Part shown: piece by piece, positions 1-6,373 of the stretch
How positions within the stretch are numbered: position 1 is the first letter of the stretch
Layout of the letters: the number at the start of each line of letters is the position of its first letter
Source of the DNA: Deltaproteobacteria bacterium
GTDB taxonomy: Bacteria; Myxococcota; Myxococcia; Myxococcales; 40CM-4-68-19
Direction: 5' to 3'
NCBI GenBank assembly: GCA_005879505.1
Contig: VBKQ01000312.1
Coordinates: forward strand, 1 to 7,533
Length of the DNA stretch: 7,533 nucleotides
The notes under the pieces: model-generated
The model's database searches: none
What the model was told of the DNA's origin: nothing
What the model saw: the letters and a program-made list of their open reading frames with translations, nothing else
Program-made: the position numbers and the translations under genes

Positions 1-2
1 GG

Positions 3-179
3 GCGGAGGTCGCTGCACGATTGACGGCGCTGCATGGCGTCGAGACTTCGGAAGAGGACGGGGCCCTCCTCGTCACCTTCACTCGCCCCGGCAACGAGAT
101 GCACGAGAGCTGGGACAAATCGCGCAAGTGCGCAGAGTGTCTGCGCCCGCCCGCAGGCTCTCCTGCGGAGCGAGCGTGA
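3..179 (+). CDS. C-terminal end of an unrecognised protein (5' end outside window)
   Basis: An open frame enters from the left edge and runs 58 codons to a TGA at 177-179. It has no start codon in the window that would make it a complete gene. Codon use is clean for a high-GC genome, with many G/C third positions, and the residues are mixed (acidic, hydrophobic and aromatic) rather than the Arg/Ala/Pro-rich strings of shadow frames. The tail contains ALLVTFTRPGNEMHESW followed by a cysteine pair, KCAEC. I do not recognise the family. The Cys-x-x-Cys could bind metal, but with only two cysteines visible this is speculation. The gene lies on the far side of the mobile-element scar from tRNA-Lys, so it may be cargo of an island or simply flanking DNA. 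It could still be a chance open frame. Confidence 0.42.
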   Translation, partial: AEVAARLTALHGVETSEEDGALLVTFTRPGNEMHESWDKSRKCAECLRPPAGSPAERA

Positions 180-450
180 GGACATTGACTTCCAATCACC
201 AGGAGACTGTCATCCCGACGGGTCTCCGGGGGGAGCCCATGAGAATCCTGAGCGGTAGGCGATTGCGCGCTCGGTTACAGCGGTCCGTGCGGATCTTCAG
301 CGCGCGCCGCGGTGCGAGTATGCCCTCTAGAGACTGCGCTCGCTTCCGAAGCCTCTTCTTGCGAGCCATCAAAAAAAGGCCGGTCCGCTGTTACGGGACG
401 ACTGGATATCCCGCTCTCGTTCCATTGACGCGAGATGACTCGTCAGGGAG

Positions 451-468
451 GAAATTGCGAACAATTTC
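451..468. promoter_or_regulatory. Perfect 7-bp inverted repeat with CGAA loop, upstream of PD40 gene
   Basis: GAAATTG (451-457), CGAA loop (458-461) and CAATTTC (462-468) form a perfect dyad ending 52 bases before the ATG at 521. A 7-bp palindrome around a 4-base centre can be an operator half-site pair or an mRNA hairpin in the 5' leader. It is A/T-rich in a G/C-rich genome and no T-run follows, so a terminator is less likely. The regulator, if any, is unknown. Confidence 0.35.
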
Positions 469-510
469 GAAATCCAAATGGAAGTTTGTGCATTTTGCAG
501 TTGGGACCAC

Positions 511-516
511 AGGGGG
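511..516 (+). promoter_or_regulatory. Ribosome binding site deciding the PD40 start
   Basis: AGGGGG lies four bases (ACTT) before the ATG at 521. It favours this start, which opens directly into a signal-peptide-like segment, over the in-frame ATG at 239. Confidence 0.6.
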
Positions 517-520
517 ACTT

Positions 521-1477
521 ATGCGTACGATCTACATTGGATGCGCCCTCGTCGTGGGCGCGACACTCGCGTGCACAGCAGACGTCACGGATGCCGATCT
601 AGTCCTGCACTCCTCGTCGCTGTCTGCCGCCAAGTACTCCGACTGGTCCACTCCCGTGAATCTCGGACCAATCGTGAACTCGACGTCGAACGAACAGAAC
701 GCACAGCTGTTGAAAGACGGGCTCGCGATCTATTTCTCGTCGAACCGACCTGGCGGGCTGGGCAGTCAAGACATCTGGGTCACACGGCGTGTCTCGGTCG
801 ACAGTCGGTGGGAGGCTCCGGTGAATATCGGTCCTCCGGTGAATTCGCCGGAGAACGATTTCGCGCCGAACGTCTCGATCGACGGACACCTGCTGTTCTG
901 GGCGAGCAGTCGTCCGGGCGGCCATGGTGCCCCTGATCTGTACATGTCACGGCGGGACAACCCGAATGATGACCACGGGTGGGGAGAGCCGGTGAACCTC
1001 GGTCCCGGGGCGAACACGGCCGATTTCGAGCAGGCACCCAATTATCACCAGAACGCGGAGGAAGGCGGAGGAAACCTCTACTTCAATCGCGGTGACGCGA
1101 CGCTTAACCTCGCGGACCTTTACTATGTTGGAGTGTCGCGCGATGGAGTGGCGCACGGCCCTGCAGTATTCGTTGCTGAACTGAATATGGTCGGAGCCAA
1201 CGAGCAGGCGGCCTCGCTTCGCCACGACGGGAAGGAAGTCTTTTTCTTCTCCAACCGGCTAGGTGGAGAGGGTCTCACGGACATTTGGACGTCTACGCGT
1301 CAGAATGCCAACGACGCCTGGTCCGCGCCGGTAAATCTCGGGGCACCCGTCAACACCCCGTTCGCCGATGTGACTCCGAACCTGTCGTTCGACGGCCTCA
1401 CGATGATCCTGGGTTCAAACCGACCGGGGGGCTCCGGCGGCAATGATCTCTGGATGACCACGCGCTCGAAGCACTAA
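521..1477 (+). CDS. PD40-repeat (WD40-like) beta-propeller protein, probably exported
   Basis: This is a 318-residue protein. Residues 1-18 look like an export signal: MRT, then a hydrophobic stretch ending ATLAC. Cys18 could be a lipidation site, but the lipobox is poor because Thr rather than Leu sits at -3, so plain signal-peptide cleavage is an alternative. The mature part consists of about five PD40-type blades, at roughly residues 45-90, 100-145, 157-207, 214-260 and 270-315. Each contains variants of PVNLGxxVN, then a hydrophobic strand, SSNRPGG and DIW/DLYxxxR. Blade 3 is degenerate: it lacks SNRPGG and carries a Glu/Gly insert near 180-184. PD40 proteins of the TolB/Pal-associated type act at the envelope in protein-protein contacts; no catalytic residues are evident. 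The gene stands alone, with no partner in the same operon and a mobile-element scar downstream. Its composition is less G/C-rich than the genes right of tRNA-Lys, consistent with transfer. Function beyond the fold is not known. Confidence 0.85.
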   Translation: MRTIYIGCALVVGATLACTADVTDADLVLHSSSLSAAKYSDWSTPVNLGPIVNSTSNEQNAQLLKDGLAIYFSSNRPGGLGSQDIWVTRRVSVDSRWEAPVNIGPPVNSPENDFAPNVSIDGHLLFWASSRPGGHGAPDLYMSRRDNPNDDHGWGEPVNLGPGANTADFEQAPNYHQNAEEGGGNLYFNRGDATLNLADLYYVGVSRDGVAHGPAVFVAELNMVGANEQAASLRHDGKEVFFFSNRLGGEGLTDIWTSTRQNANDAWSAPVNLGAPVNTPFADVTPNLSFDGLTMILGSNRPGGSGGNDLWMTTRSKH

Positions 1478-1800
1478 ACGATTCCGATGATGAGCAGTGC
1501 GCCGGCGACGTGTGAATCGGCACACCTCACCGGCGCGCCCGGGCGCCGAACGTCTGGAGCGTTTCGTGACCGCGGATGGCGTCGCGGCATGACGATCGAG
1601 AAGCGCGAGGAGGTGTCCGCGCAGCAGCGCGTGCTCCCGCCCCAGCGCAGCGGAGGTATGGCACACTCCGCCGCGGTGACTATCGTCGTGACCGTAAAAG
1701 GTCGAATACAACGGGCGCCATGGACAGCTCCACGATGTACTCGGGTTCGCGGCCACGGGGTTCGTCGTCTTCGCCACGATCCTCGGGGGACGTCACAAAT
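1478..1800. other. Gene-free stretch after the PD40 gene
   Basis: No frame here has a recognisable protein. The candidate frames on both strands are Arg/Pro/Ala-rich shadows. A 6-bp hairpin lies at 1531-1548 (CGGCGC/GCGCCG) without a T-run, so it is weak as a terminator. The segment is probably the outer flank of the decayed insertion element that starts near 1800. Confidence 0.4.
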
Positions 1801-1848
1801 CCGGCCAATGGCGGACATCTCAAAACCGGCCAAACGGAGTGGCCGAGA
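1801..1848 (-). mobile_element. Probable terminal repeat region of an IS21-family element (remnant)
   Basis: The octamer CCGGCCAA occurs twice in direct orientation, at 1801-1808 and 1826-1833, 25 bases apart. A related GGCC follows at 1841-1844. Repeated short GGCC-centred motifs near the ends are characteristic of IS21-family elements, and this block lies immediately downstream of the istB-like C-terminus on the minus strand, where the istB-proximal end should be. The exact outer edge and a target duplication cannot be fixed, because the other end of the element has been lost. Confidence 0.45.
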
Positions 1849-1860
1849 CGTGATGCCTGA

Positions 1861-2013
1861 TTACCCCGCCGCGCTCTCGACGTGCAAGTCGGCCTCCACG
1901 CGGGCGCGCCAGCTGCGCGGGCCGCACTTGAGGACCTGGCCGTGGTGGAGCATGCGGTCGAGCAGGGCTGCGACGGCAGCGGTGTCGCCGAGCAGCTTTC
2001 CCCAGTCCTCGAT
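1861..2013 (-). pseudogene. istB: C-terminal remnant of IS21-family helper ATPase IstB
   Basis: On the minus strand, the last 50 codons before the TAA at 1861-1863 read IEDWGKLLGD, then AALLDRMLHHGQVLKCGPRS and WRARV. This matches the C-terminal end of IstB-type proteins, the AAA+ helper of IS21 transposition: W-G-x-x-x-G-D, then a LLDRLLHH helix and a short basic strand. The Walker A and Walker B regions, which lie further upstream in intact IstB (about 250 residues), are absent. Upstream of Ile the minus frame immediately loses similarity, and the plus strand becomes a tyrosine recombinase, so the gene is cut by a rearrangement at about 2013-2016. No istA is visible. The fragment cannot act in transposition. 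Family recognition is from the motif pattern only. Confidence 0.62.
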
Positions 2014-2295
<282 letters not shown>

Positions 2296-2404
2296 ACGTG
2301 AGGTTGTATCCCATCGCCGCCGCTCCTGCACCGCGTTTGCGGCCCAGCGGCGACGGCATTGAACGATTGTTGCGCAGGCCGGCAGGGGGCGGTACCACCG
2401 TCCG

Positions 2405-3301
2405 GTGCCCGTCCTCTGCAATGTGGAAGGAAGGCTGGTCCCGCCGGACCAGGCGGTCGTGCCGGTCTTCGACCGCGGTTTCCTCTACGGCGACAGCGTC
2501 TACGAGGTGGTGCGCACCTATTCCGGGCGCCCGTTCGAGCTCGACCGGCACCTGGCACGGATGGAGAACACGGCGCAGCGGATCGATCTGACGCTGCCAC
2601 CGCGCGCGTCGATCGTTCGCGAGCTGCAGCGCACGCTCGAGGCCGCCGGCAACCCCGAATCGTACGTGCGGATCGTCATCACCCGCGGCGCCGGCGAGTT
2701 CGGTCTTTCTCCTTTCCTCGCCCGCGGCCAGAACCGGCTGATCGTGATCGTGCGGCCGCTCGCGGCGCCGCCGGAAGAGCAATACGAGCGGGGCCTGCAG
2801 ATGGCGATCGCCAGGACGCGGCGCAATCCTCCCCAGGCGCTCGATCCGGCGCTCAAGACCGGCAACTACCTGAACAACATCCTCGCGCTTCGCGAGGCGC
2901 AGGAGGCGGGTGCGGACGACGCCATCCTGCTGGATCTCGCGGGGCGGGTCACGGAAGGCACCACCTCCAACGTCTTCTTCGTCCAGCGCGGCGTGCTGGT
3001 GACACCGCCTCTTTCGCTCGGGATGCTGGAGGGAGTCACCCGGGCGCTGTTCATCGACATCGCCCGCGCGCAGGGATTGATCCTGCGCGAGGAGCCGCAC
3101 GGGCCGGAGGCGCTGGCCGCGGCGGACGAGGTGTTCATGACCAGCACGCTGCGCGAGGCGATGCCGGTGACGAGCCTGGTGTTCCTGGAATCCCACGGCG
3201 AGCAGGTGCGCAAGGTTTCCGACGGACGGCCCGGACCGATCGCGAAGCGGCTGCGCGCAGGCTTTCGCGAGTACGTGGAGCGGACTCACCTGCGCAGATG
3301 A
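2405..3301 (+). CDS. Aminotransferase class IV (BCAT / D-amino-acid aminotransferase superfamily)
   Basis: This is a 298-residue cytosolic PLP enzyme of fold type IV, full length for the family. Seen in the sequence: the N-terminal strand ending FDRGFLYGDSVYEVVRTY (residues 22-39), and LDRHLARM near 46-53. The PLP lysine is K151 in ALKTGNYLNN. The signature E184-GTTSN189 is followed by VTPP (199-202), GMLEGVTR (206-213) and FMTSTLREAMPV in the C-terminal part. The family transfers an amino group from a branched-chain, aromatic or D-amino acid to a 2-oxoacid; its aminodeoxychorismate lyase branch instead makes p-aminobenzoate. The sequence alone does not decide among these. The GTG start is chosen because the conserved N-terminal strand begins within a few residues; the best purine run, AGGGGGCGG, lies rather far upstream (about 2384-2392). 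The stop overlaps the next start as ATGA, so the two genes are probably co-translated. Confidence 0.88.
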   Translation: MPVLCNVEGRLVPPDQAVVPVFDRGFLYGDSVYEVVRTYSGRPFELDRHLARMENTAQRIDLTLPPRASIVRELQRTLEAAGNPESYVRIVITRGAGEFGLSPFLARGQNRLIVIVRPLAAPPEEQYERGLQMAIARTRRNPPQALDPALKTGNYLNNILALREAQEAGADDAILLDLAGRVTEGTTSNVFFVQRGVLVTPPLSLGMLEGVTRALFIDIARAQGLILREEPHGPEALAAADEVFMTSTLREAMPVTSLVFLESHGEQVRKVSDGRPGPIAKRLRAGFREYVERTHLRR

Positions 3302-3552
3302 CGACGCCGCGCCGAAGGTTCCTCTCCTTTCTCGGCGGCACCTTGCTCGCGCGCGCCCTGCCTGCGGAAGACGATCTCTTCTCCGGTGCGCCCGCCCCGG
3401 ACGATCCGCTCGAGCTGCTCCACGCGCGCCGGCTGTCGTTTTCCGGCGGCGAGCCGCTGATCACCGTGCGGGTCCTCGAGGGACGCCAGCAGATCTTCTT
3501 CTCTCCGAGCCGGAGCATCGTGGGTCGAGCTCGAGCAGCTCCGGTACGATGA
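3298..3552 (+). pseudogene. N-terminal fragment of a frameshifted SpoIID/LytB-family gene
   Basis: The ATG at 3298 overlaps the TGA of the aminotransferase gene. The frame codes 84 residues: MTTPRRRFLSFLGGTLLARA resembles a short Tat-type leader (RRRFLSFL, then a weakly hydrophobic stretch). A linker rich in Asp and Pro follows, then EPLITVRVLEGRQQIFFSP. That last strand resembles the start of the mature SpoIID-type domain, which usually opens with a beta strand setting up a Val/Arg-x-x-x-x-Gly pattern. After about residue 73 (near 3516) the frame turns into RAR-rich nonsense and stops. The continuation lies in the +1 frame, where WVELEQLRYDDKQG begins at 3521. One extra base (or two missing) between about 3480 and 3525 explains this; a larger deletion at the same place is also possible. 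Whether it is a true mutation or a sequencing error cannot be told here. Confidence 0.6.
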
Positions 3553-3649
3553 CAAGCAGGGCGTCCAGAGGGCGCGCGAGGAATGGGCGGCAAAGGGCGT
3601 CGCTGTCCGCGTCGCGACCGTCGGAGAGGCCTACGGCATCGCCGGCCAC

Positions 3650-4867
3650 GTGGTCGATACGCGCCGGTACGCCATCCTCGCCGAAGGAGACGCGACCGAA
3701 GCCAGGGCGAGGCACCAGACGCAGGAGCTTCAAGCCCGATTCGGTACCCGGGTACAGATCCGCCGCGAGATCGCCGTCCGTCCGCAGGCGCGCATCGAGC
3801 TGCGCGATCCGCGAGGCAACTCGGTCGGCATCGGCGAGAGCGCCATCGAGCTGCGCGCAAGCTCCGGGATCACGGTCGAGCAGGTCGAGTACGGCATGGG
3901 CTACAGCTTCCACGGGTACGAGACCCGGACATATCCGGGACGGCTGTTCGCGACCGTGGATGCGTCCGGCTCGCTCGCGCTGGTGGCGGCGGTGGAAATG
4001 GAACGGCTCGTCAAGGGCGTCGTGCCCAGCGAGATCTTCGCCAAGGCGCACCTGGAGGCCCTCAAGGCGCAGGCAGTCACCGCACGCGGCGAGGTCCTGG
4101 CGAAGATCGGCGCACGCCACGTGGGCGATCCCTACCTGCTCTGTGCCGAGCAGCATTGCCAGGTCTACAAGGGAGTCGCGGCGGAAGAGGCGAGCACCGG
4201 CGCCGCGGTGGACGCGACGCGCGGGGAAGCGCTGTTCGCCGAACGCAACGGACAGAGCCGCCTGGTTGACTCGGTGTACTCCGCGGTCTGCGGCGGGTAC
4301 ACCGAAGACAACGACGCCGTCTGGGGCGGCCCCGCGGATCCCTCCCTGCGAGGGCGGCCCGATTTCGATCCCGGCGCGCCGGGGATGGAGGCGTTCCGCG
4401 ATGGGATCGGAGAGGCCCTGGTCTCGCGTTTCGTCCATCTCAACCCCGTTCCCAGCTACTGCGCCTCGTCCGGGTACGCGAATCCGGAGAAGGTGCGCTG
4501 GCAACGCGCCTTCACGCAGCGGGAAGTGGACGAGATCTGCGCGCCGTTGGGCGTCGGTGCCGTCCAGGCCCTCGCCGTCGAGGGCCGCGGCGTCTCTGGC
4601 CGCGCGCGCGCCCTCCGGATCGCGGGCGGGCGGGCGACCGCCCGGGTGTACGGCGAGCTCCCGATCCGCAGGCTGTTCCGCAACCTGAACAGCGGCATGT
4701 TCGTGATCGAACGGTCAAGCGGCGGCTGGACGTTCATCGGAGGTGGCTGGGGTCACGGCAGCGGGATGTGCCAGACGGGGGCGATCGGGCGCGCCGTGCG
4801 CGGGGCGAGCTATCGCGACATCCTCGGCTGGTATTACTCAGGCGCTGCGCCGGTCCGGATCTACTAG
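3650..4867 (+). CDS. SpoIID/LytB-domain peptidoglycan lytic transglycosylase (main part of a frameshifted gene)
   Basis: This is the first usable start (GTG) in the frame. Clearly coding sequence in the same frame reaches back to about 3518, so the GTG is probably internal and the true N-terminus is the fragment at 3298. SpoIID-family enzymes cleave denuded glycan strands. Seen in the sequence: VKGVVPSEIF with the expected catalytic Glu at residue 128; EALKAQAVTARGEVL, the conserved helix; LLCAEQHCQVYKG (C165, H169, C170), where SpoIID proteins place metal-binding residues and HQVY; and AVCGGYTEDN with VWGG. Near the C-terminus is WGHGSGMCQTGA (about 367-378), matching the family GHGVGMSQxGA. 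The protein ends AAPVRIY. It likely acts in the periplasm. In Firmicutes SpoIID serves engulfment; in Gram-negative lineages relatives remodel the cell wall outside sporulation. It is translationally coupled to the aminotransferase and followed by a strong terminator. Confidence 0.85.
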   Translation: MVDTRRYAILAEGDATEARARHQTQELQARFGTRVQIRREIAVRPQARIELRDPRGNSVGIGESAIELRASSGITVEQVEYGMGYSFHGYETRTYPGRLFATVDASGSLALVAAVEMERLVKGVVPSEIFAKAHLEALKAQAVTARGEVLAKIGARHVGDPYLLCAEQHCQVYKGVAAEEASTGAAVDATRGEALFAERNGQSRLVDSVYSAVCGGYTEDNDAVWGGPADPSLRGRPDFDPGAPGMEAFRDGIGEALVSRFVHLNPVPSYCASSGYANPEKVRWQRAFTQREVDEICAPLGVGAVQALAVEGRGVSGRARALRIAGGRATARVYGELPIRRLFRNLNSGMFVIERSSGGWTFIGGGWGHGSGMCQTGAIGRAVRGASYRDILGWYYSGAAPVRIY

Positions 4868-4881
4868 TCGCGGCCGCCGCC

Positions 4882-4907
4882 AAAGGTGGATACGCGGCCA
4901 CTTTTTT
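4882..4907 (+). terminator. Intrinsic terminator after the aminotransferase-SpoIID unit
   Basis: AAAGGTGG (4882-4889) pairs with CCACTTTT (4898-4905), eight pairs including one G-T wobble, around an 8-base loop. The stem runs into six T residues (4902-4907). It begins 15 bases after the SpoIID stop codon. An alternative 6-bp stem (GGCCGC 4872-4877 with GCGGCC 4894-4899) overlaps it. Confidence 0.72.
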
Positions 4908-4951
4908 GAGGTCCCTTCGGATTGACTGCCCGCGCGCCGATGTTCGAAACA

Positions 4952-4989
4952 AGTGCTCCCCGAACCGGACCAGTGCACTCCGGAGCACT
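4952..4989. repeat. 8-bp inverted repeat in the SpoIID-TonB intergenic region
   Basis: AGTGCTCC (4952-4959) and GGAGCACT (4982-4989) are perfect reverse complements with 22 bases between. The left half is echoed inside the loop by AGTGCACTCC (4972-4981). The block lies 57 bases before the TonB-family ATG, upstream of the -10-like TACAAT, so it could be an operator for that gene. No T-run follows, so it is not an intrinsic terminator. Confidence 0.3.
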
Positions 4990-5030
4990 CCAGGACGTTC
5001 GGCGACTCGCCTGTCAGGCGGCGCCGGGGC

Positions 5031-5036
5031 TACAAT
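5031..5036 (+). promoter_or_regulatory. Candidate -10 element of the TonB-family gene
   Basis: TACAAT matches five of six bases of the sigma-70 type TATAAT. A transcription start about seven bases downstream would fall at about 5042-5044, two to four bases before the ATG at 5046. The -35 region is poor (nothing like TTGACA about 17 bases upstream). Confidence 0.35.
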
Positions 5037-5045
5037 AGGCCCGCA

Positions 5046-6314
5046 ATGCCTTTGCCCCAGCAGCCGGTTCGGCGCGGCCGCCGCCTGACCATCGCGGTGG
5101 CGCTGTCCATCGCCGTGCACCTCCTGCTGCTGCTCGGGATCGCCAAGGACGCGATGTTCCACGCGCCCAAGCATCCCGTGAACCAGGTCGTGTCGCTCGT
5201 CGCTTCCAACCGGTCGCAATTGCAGGGGATTCGGCCGGCCGGTCCGCAGTCTTCCGCAAATAGCGCCCAGCCCCAGCTCCCGAACCTGCCCATAACGCCT
5301 CCGCCGCTTGCCGCGGAGAAGCAGGAAAAGCTGGAGAGCGGCCAGGTCGTCTCGCTCGGTCCGACCAACGAGCAGACGCCCGACAAGCCGACCAAGTACC
5401 TGTCCGAGAAGGACAGCCGAGTGGAGAAGGAGACGCGCGCGCGGGAGACGAGTGCCTTCTACAAGAACGCCCTTTCCCGGCTGCAGAAGGAAGGCCGCAA
5501 CGACAAGACCGAACAGGGCGCGCCGGCGACGAGTGTGCAGCCGGGCGACAACGGCAGGCTCGGCGGCGGCCGCGAGCAGAAGCGGCAGAAGCAGGCGGCC
5601 GAGCTCCCCAGCAAACAGAGGCGCGACCCGCTGCACCTGGAGGAAGCTCCTGACGGCACCTTGAGGAACCGCGAGGGCACCGACGCCTTCAAGGGGACGG
5701 GAAACAAGATCGCGCGCGCCGACCCCGGTAGCGAAGGCAAGGCTTCCAACATCGGGCCGGGCGGGCCGGACGCGGCGCCGGGGACGCCGGGCGAGCTGCG
5801 CCCGCTGAAGCTGACCCTGGATCAGTCCATCGGTGCGATGGGTCCGCTCTCCGGGGGCCCGATGCCCGACGATCTGCGCGGAATCGAGGAAGGCGAAGGG
5901 ACCTTCCTGAACGCGCGCAGCTTCAAGTTCGCCGGTTTCCTCAACCGCGTGAAAGAGACCGTCGGGCGGGTGTGGACGCAGAAGGTGATCGACGCTTCGG
6001 GCAAGCGCGATCCAACCGGCCAGCTCTATTCGTACAAGGATCGCCGCACGGTGATCGAGTTCACCCTCGATCGGCAGGGCGAGATCACCGACGTCCACGT
6101 CGCCGCCTCGTCCGGAGTGCAGTACCTCGACGAGGTTGCGGTAGACGCGTTCCGCGTCGTGCAGCGCTTCCCCAATCCGCCGCCTGGTTTGATGCGCGAT
6201 GACGGAACGGTGCAGCTGCCGTTTGCGTTCACGCTGCTGGCGGCGACCGGCGGAATCCGGCTGCAGGTCGGGCCGGCGTACGTGCCTGGCTCTCCGGCGG
6301 CGCGCGGGTTCTAG
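5046..6314 (+). CDS. TonB-family energy-transducer protein
   Basis: This is a 422-residue inner-membrane-anchored protein. A basic N-terminus (RRGRR, 9-13) precedes a single membrane segment at about 14-32. That segment carries S21-IAV-H25, the Ser-x3-His motif used by TonB to couple with ExbB/ExbD. Then comes a long periplasmic linker of about 260 residues, rich in Lys/Glu/Arg/Gln to about 220 and in Gly/Pro near 237-252. The C-terminal domain at about 294-397 (FLNRVKETVGRVW, IEFTLDRQGEITDVHV, a S-S-G turn, LDEVAVDAFR, FPNPP, LPFAFTLL) has the TonB/TolA-like beta-alpha-beta pattern. The protein would span the periplasm to an outer-membrane receptor or another envelope partner. The ATG at 5046 is chosen over an in-frame upstream extension (from 4953) because it immediately precedes the basic anchor. 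No clear Shine-Dalgarno is seen. No exbB/exbD or receptor gene is adjacent in the window. A TolA-like role is an alternative. Confidence 0.85.
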   Translation: MPLPQQPVRRGRRLTIAVALSIAVHLLLLLGIAKDAMFHAPKHPVNQVVSLVASNRSQLQGIRPAGPQSSANSAQPQLPNLPITPPPLAAEKQEKLESGQVVSLGPTNEQTPDKPTKYLSEKDSRVEKETRARETSAFYKNALSRLQKEGRNDKTEQGAPATSVQPGDNGRLGGGREQKRQKQAAELPSKQRRDPLHLEEAPDGTLRNREGTDAFKGTGNKIARADPGSEGKASNIGPGGPDAAPGTPGELRPLKLTLDQSIGAMGPLSGGPMPDDLRGIEEGEGTFLNARSFKFAGFLNRVKETVGRVWTQKVIDASGKRDPTGQLYSYKDRRTVIEFTLDRQGEITDVHVAASSGVQYLDEVAVDAFRVVQRFPNPPPGLMRDDGTVQLPFAFTLLAATGGIRLQVGPAYVPGSPAARGF

Positions 6315-6319
6315 CCGCT

Positions 6320-6338
6320 CCCGCGCCAAAGCCGCGGG
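6320..6338. terminator. G/C-rich hairpin between convergent genes, possible terminator
   Basis: CCCGCG (6320-6325) and CGCGGG (6333-6338) pair perfectly around a 7-base loop, six bases after the TonB-family stop and 35 bases past the end of the MFS gene on the other strand. There is no T-run on either side, so it could only be a weak or factor-assisted terminator. Its position between two convergent stops is the main support. Confidence 0.33.
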
Positions 6339-6373
6339 TCTGCGGCCATTGTTCTCAGGCTGTACAGGTTGTT

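Larger units (their letters stand above)
180..520. other. Gene-free leader region upstream of the PD40 protein
   Basis: These 341 bases separate the partial gene from the PD40 gene. The frame of the PD40 gene stays open upstream, and an in-frame ATG at 239 follows a purine-rich GGGGGGAG. The translated stretch 239-520 is Arg-rich and without domain character, so I treat it as non-coding. The segment 440-500 is distinctly A/T-richer than its surroundings and holds a perfect inverted repeat at 451-468. I cannot name a convincing -35/-10 pair. TTGACG at 425-430 has no acceptable -10 about 17 bases downstream. Confidence 0.5.

Noticed and set aside
239..520. Upstream in-frame ATG at 239 with a good purine-rich site as the PD40 start
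   Set aside because: It would put about 94 Arg-rich residues before a clear signal peptide. The ATG at 521 has its own AGGGGG at ideal spacing.
1531..1548. 6-bp hairpin CGGCGC/GCGCCG as terminator of the PD40 gene
   Set aside because: No T-run follows, it starts more than 50 bases past the stop, and such short G/C stems are common by chance here.
1882..2013. The plus-strand frame start at 1882 as the N-terminus of the recombinase
   Set aside because: These 44 codons are antisense to the istB remnant. Recombinase similarity begins only at about 2017.
3480..3525. Programmed ribosomal frameshifting in the SpoIID-like gene
   Set aside because: No convincing slippery heptamer or downstream stem is visible. 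The TTCTTCTCTCC run is not a known shift site, so mutation or sequence error is more likely.
2359..3552. A plus-strand 397-codon frame overlapping the aminotransferase
   Set aside because: Its first part is an Arg/Ala-rich shadow. Only the segment from 3298 on (the SpoIID-like leader) is real.
3461..4504. A 347-codon minus-strand frame opposite the SpoIID-like gene
   Set aside because: It is a shadow of the plus-strand SpoIID domain, with no motifs of its own.
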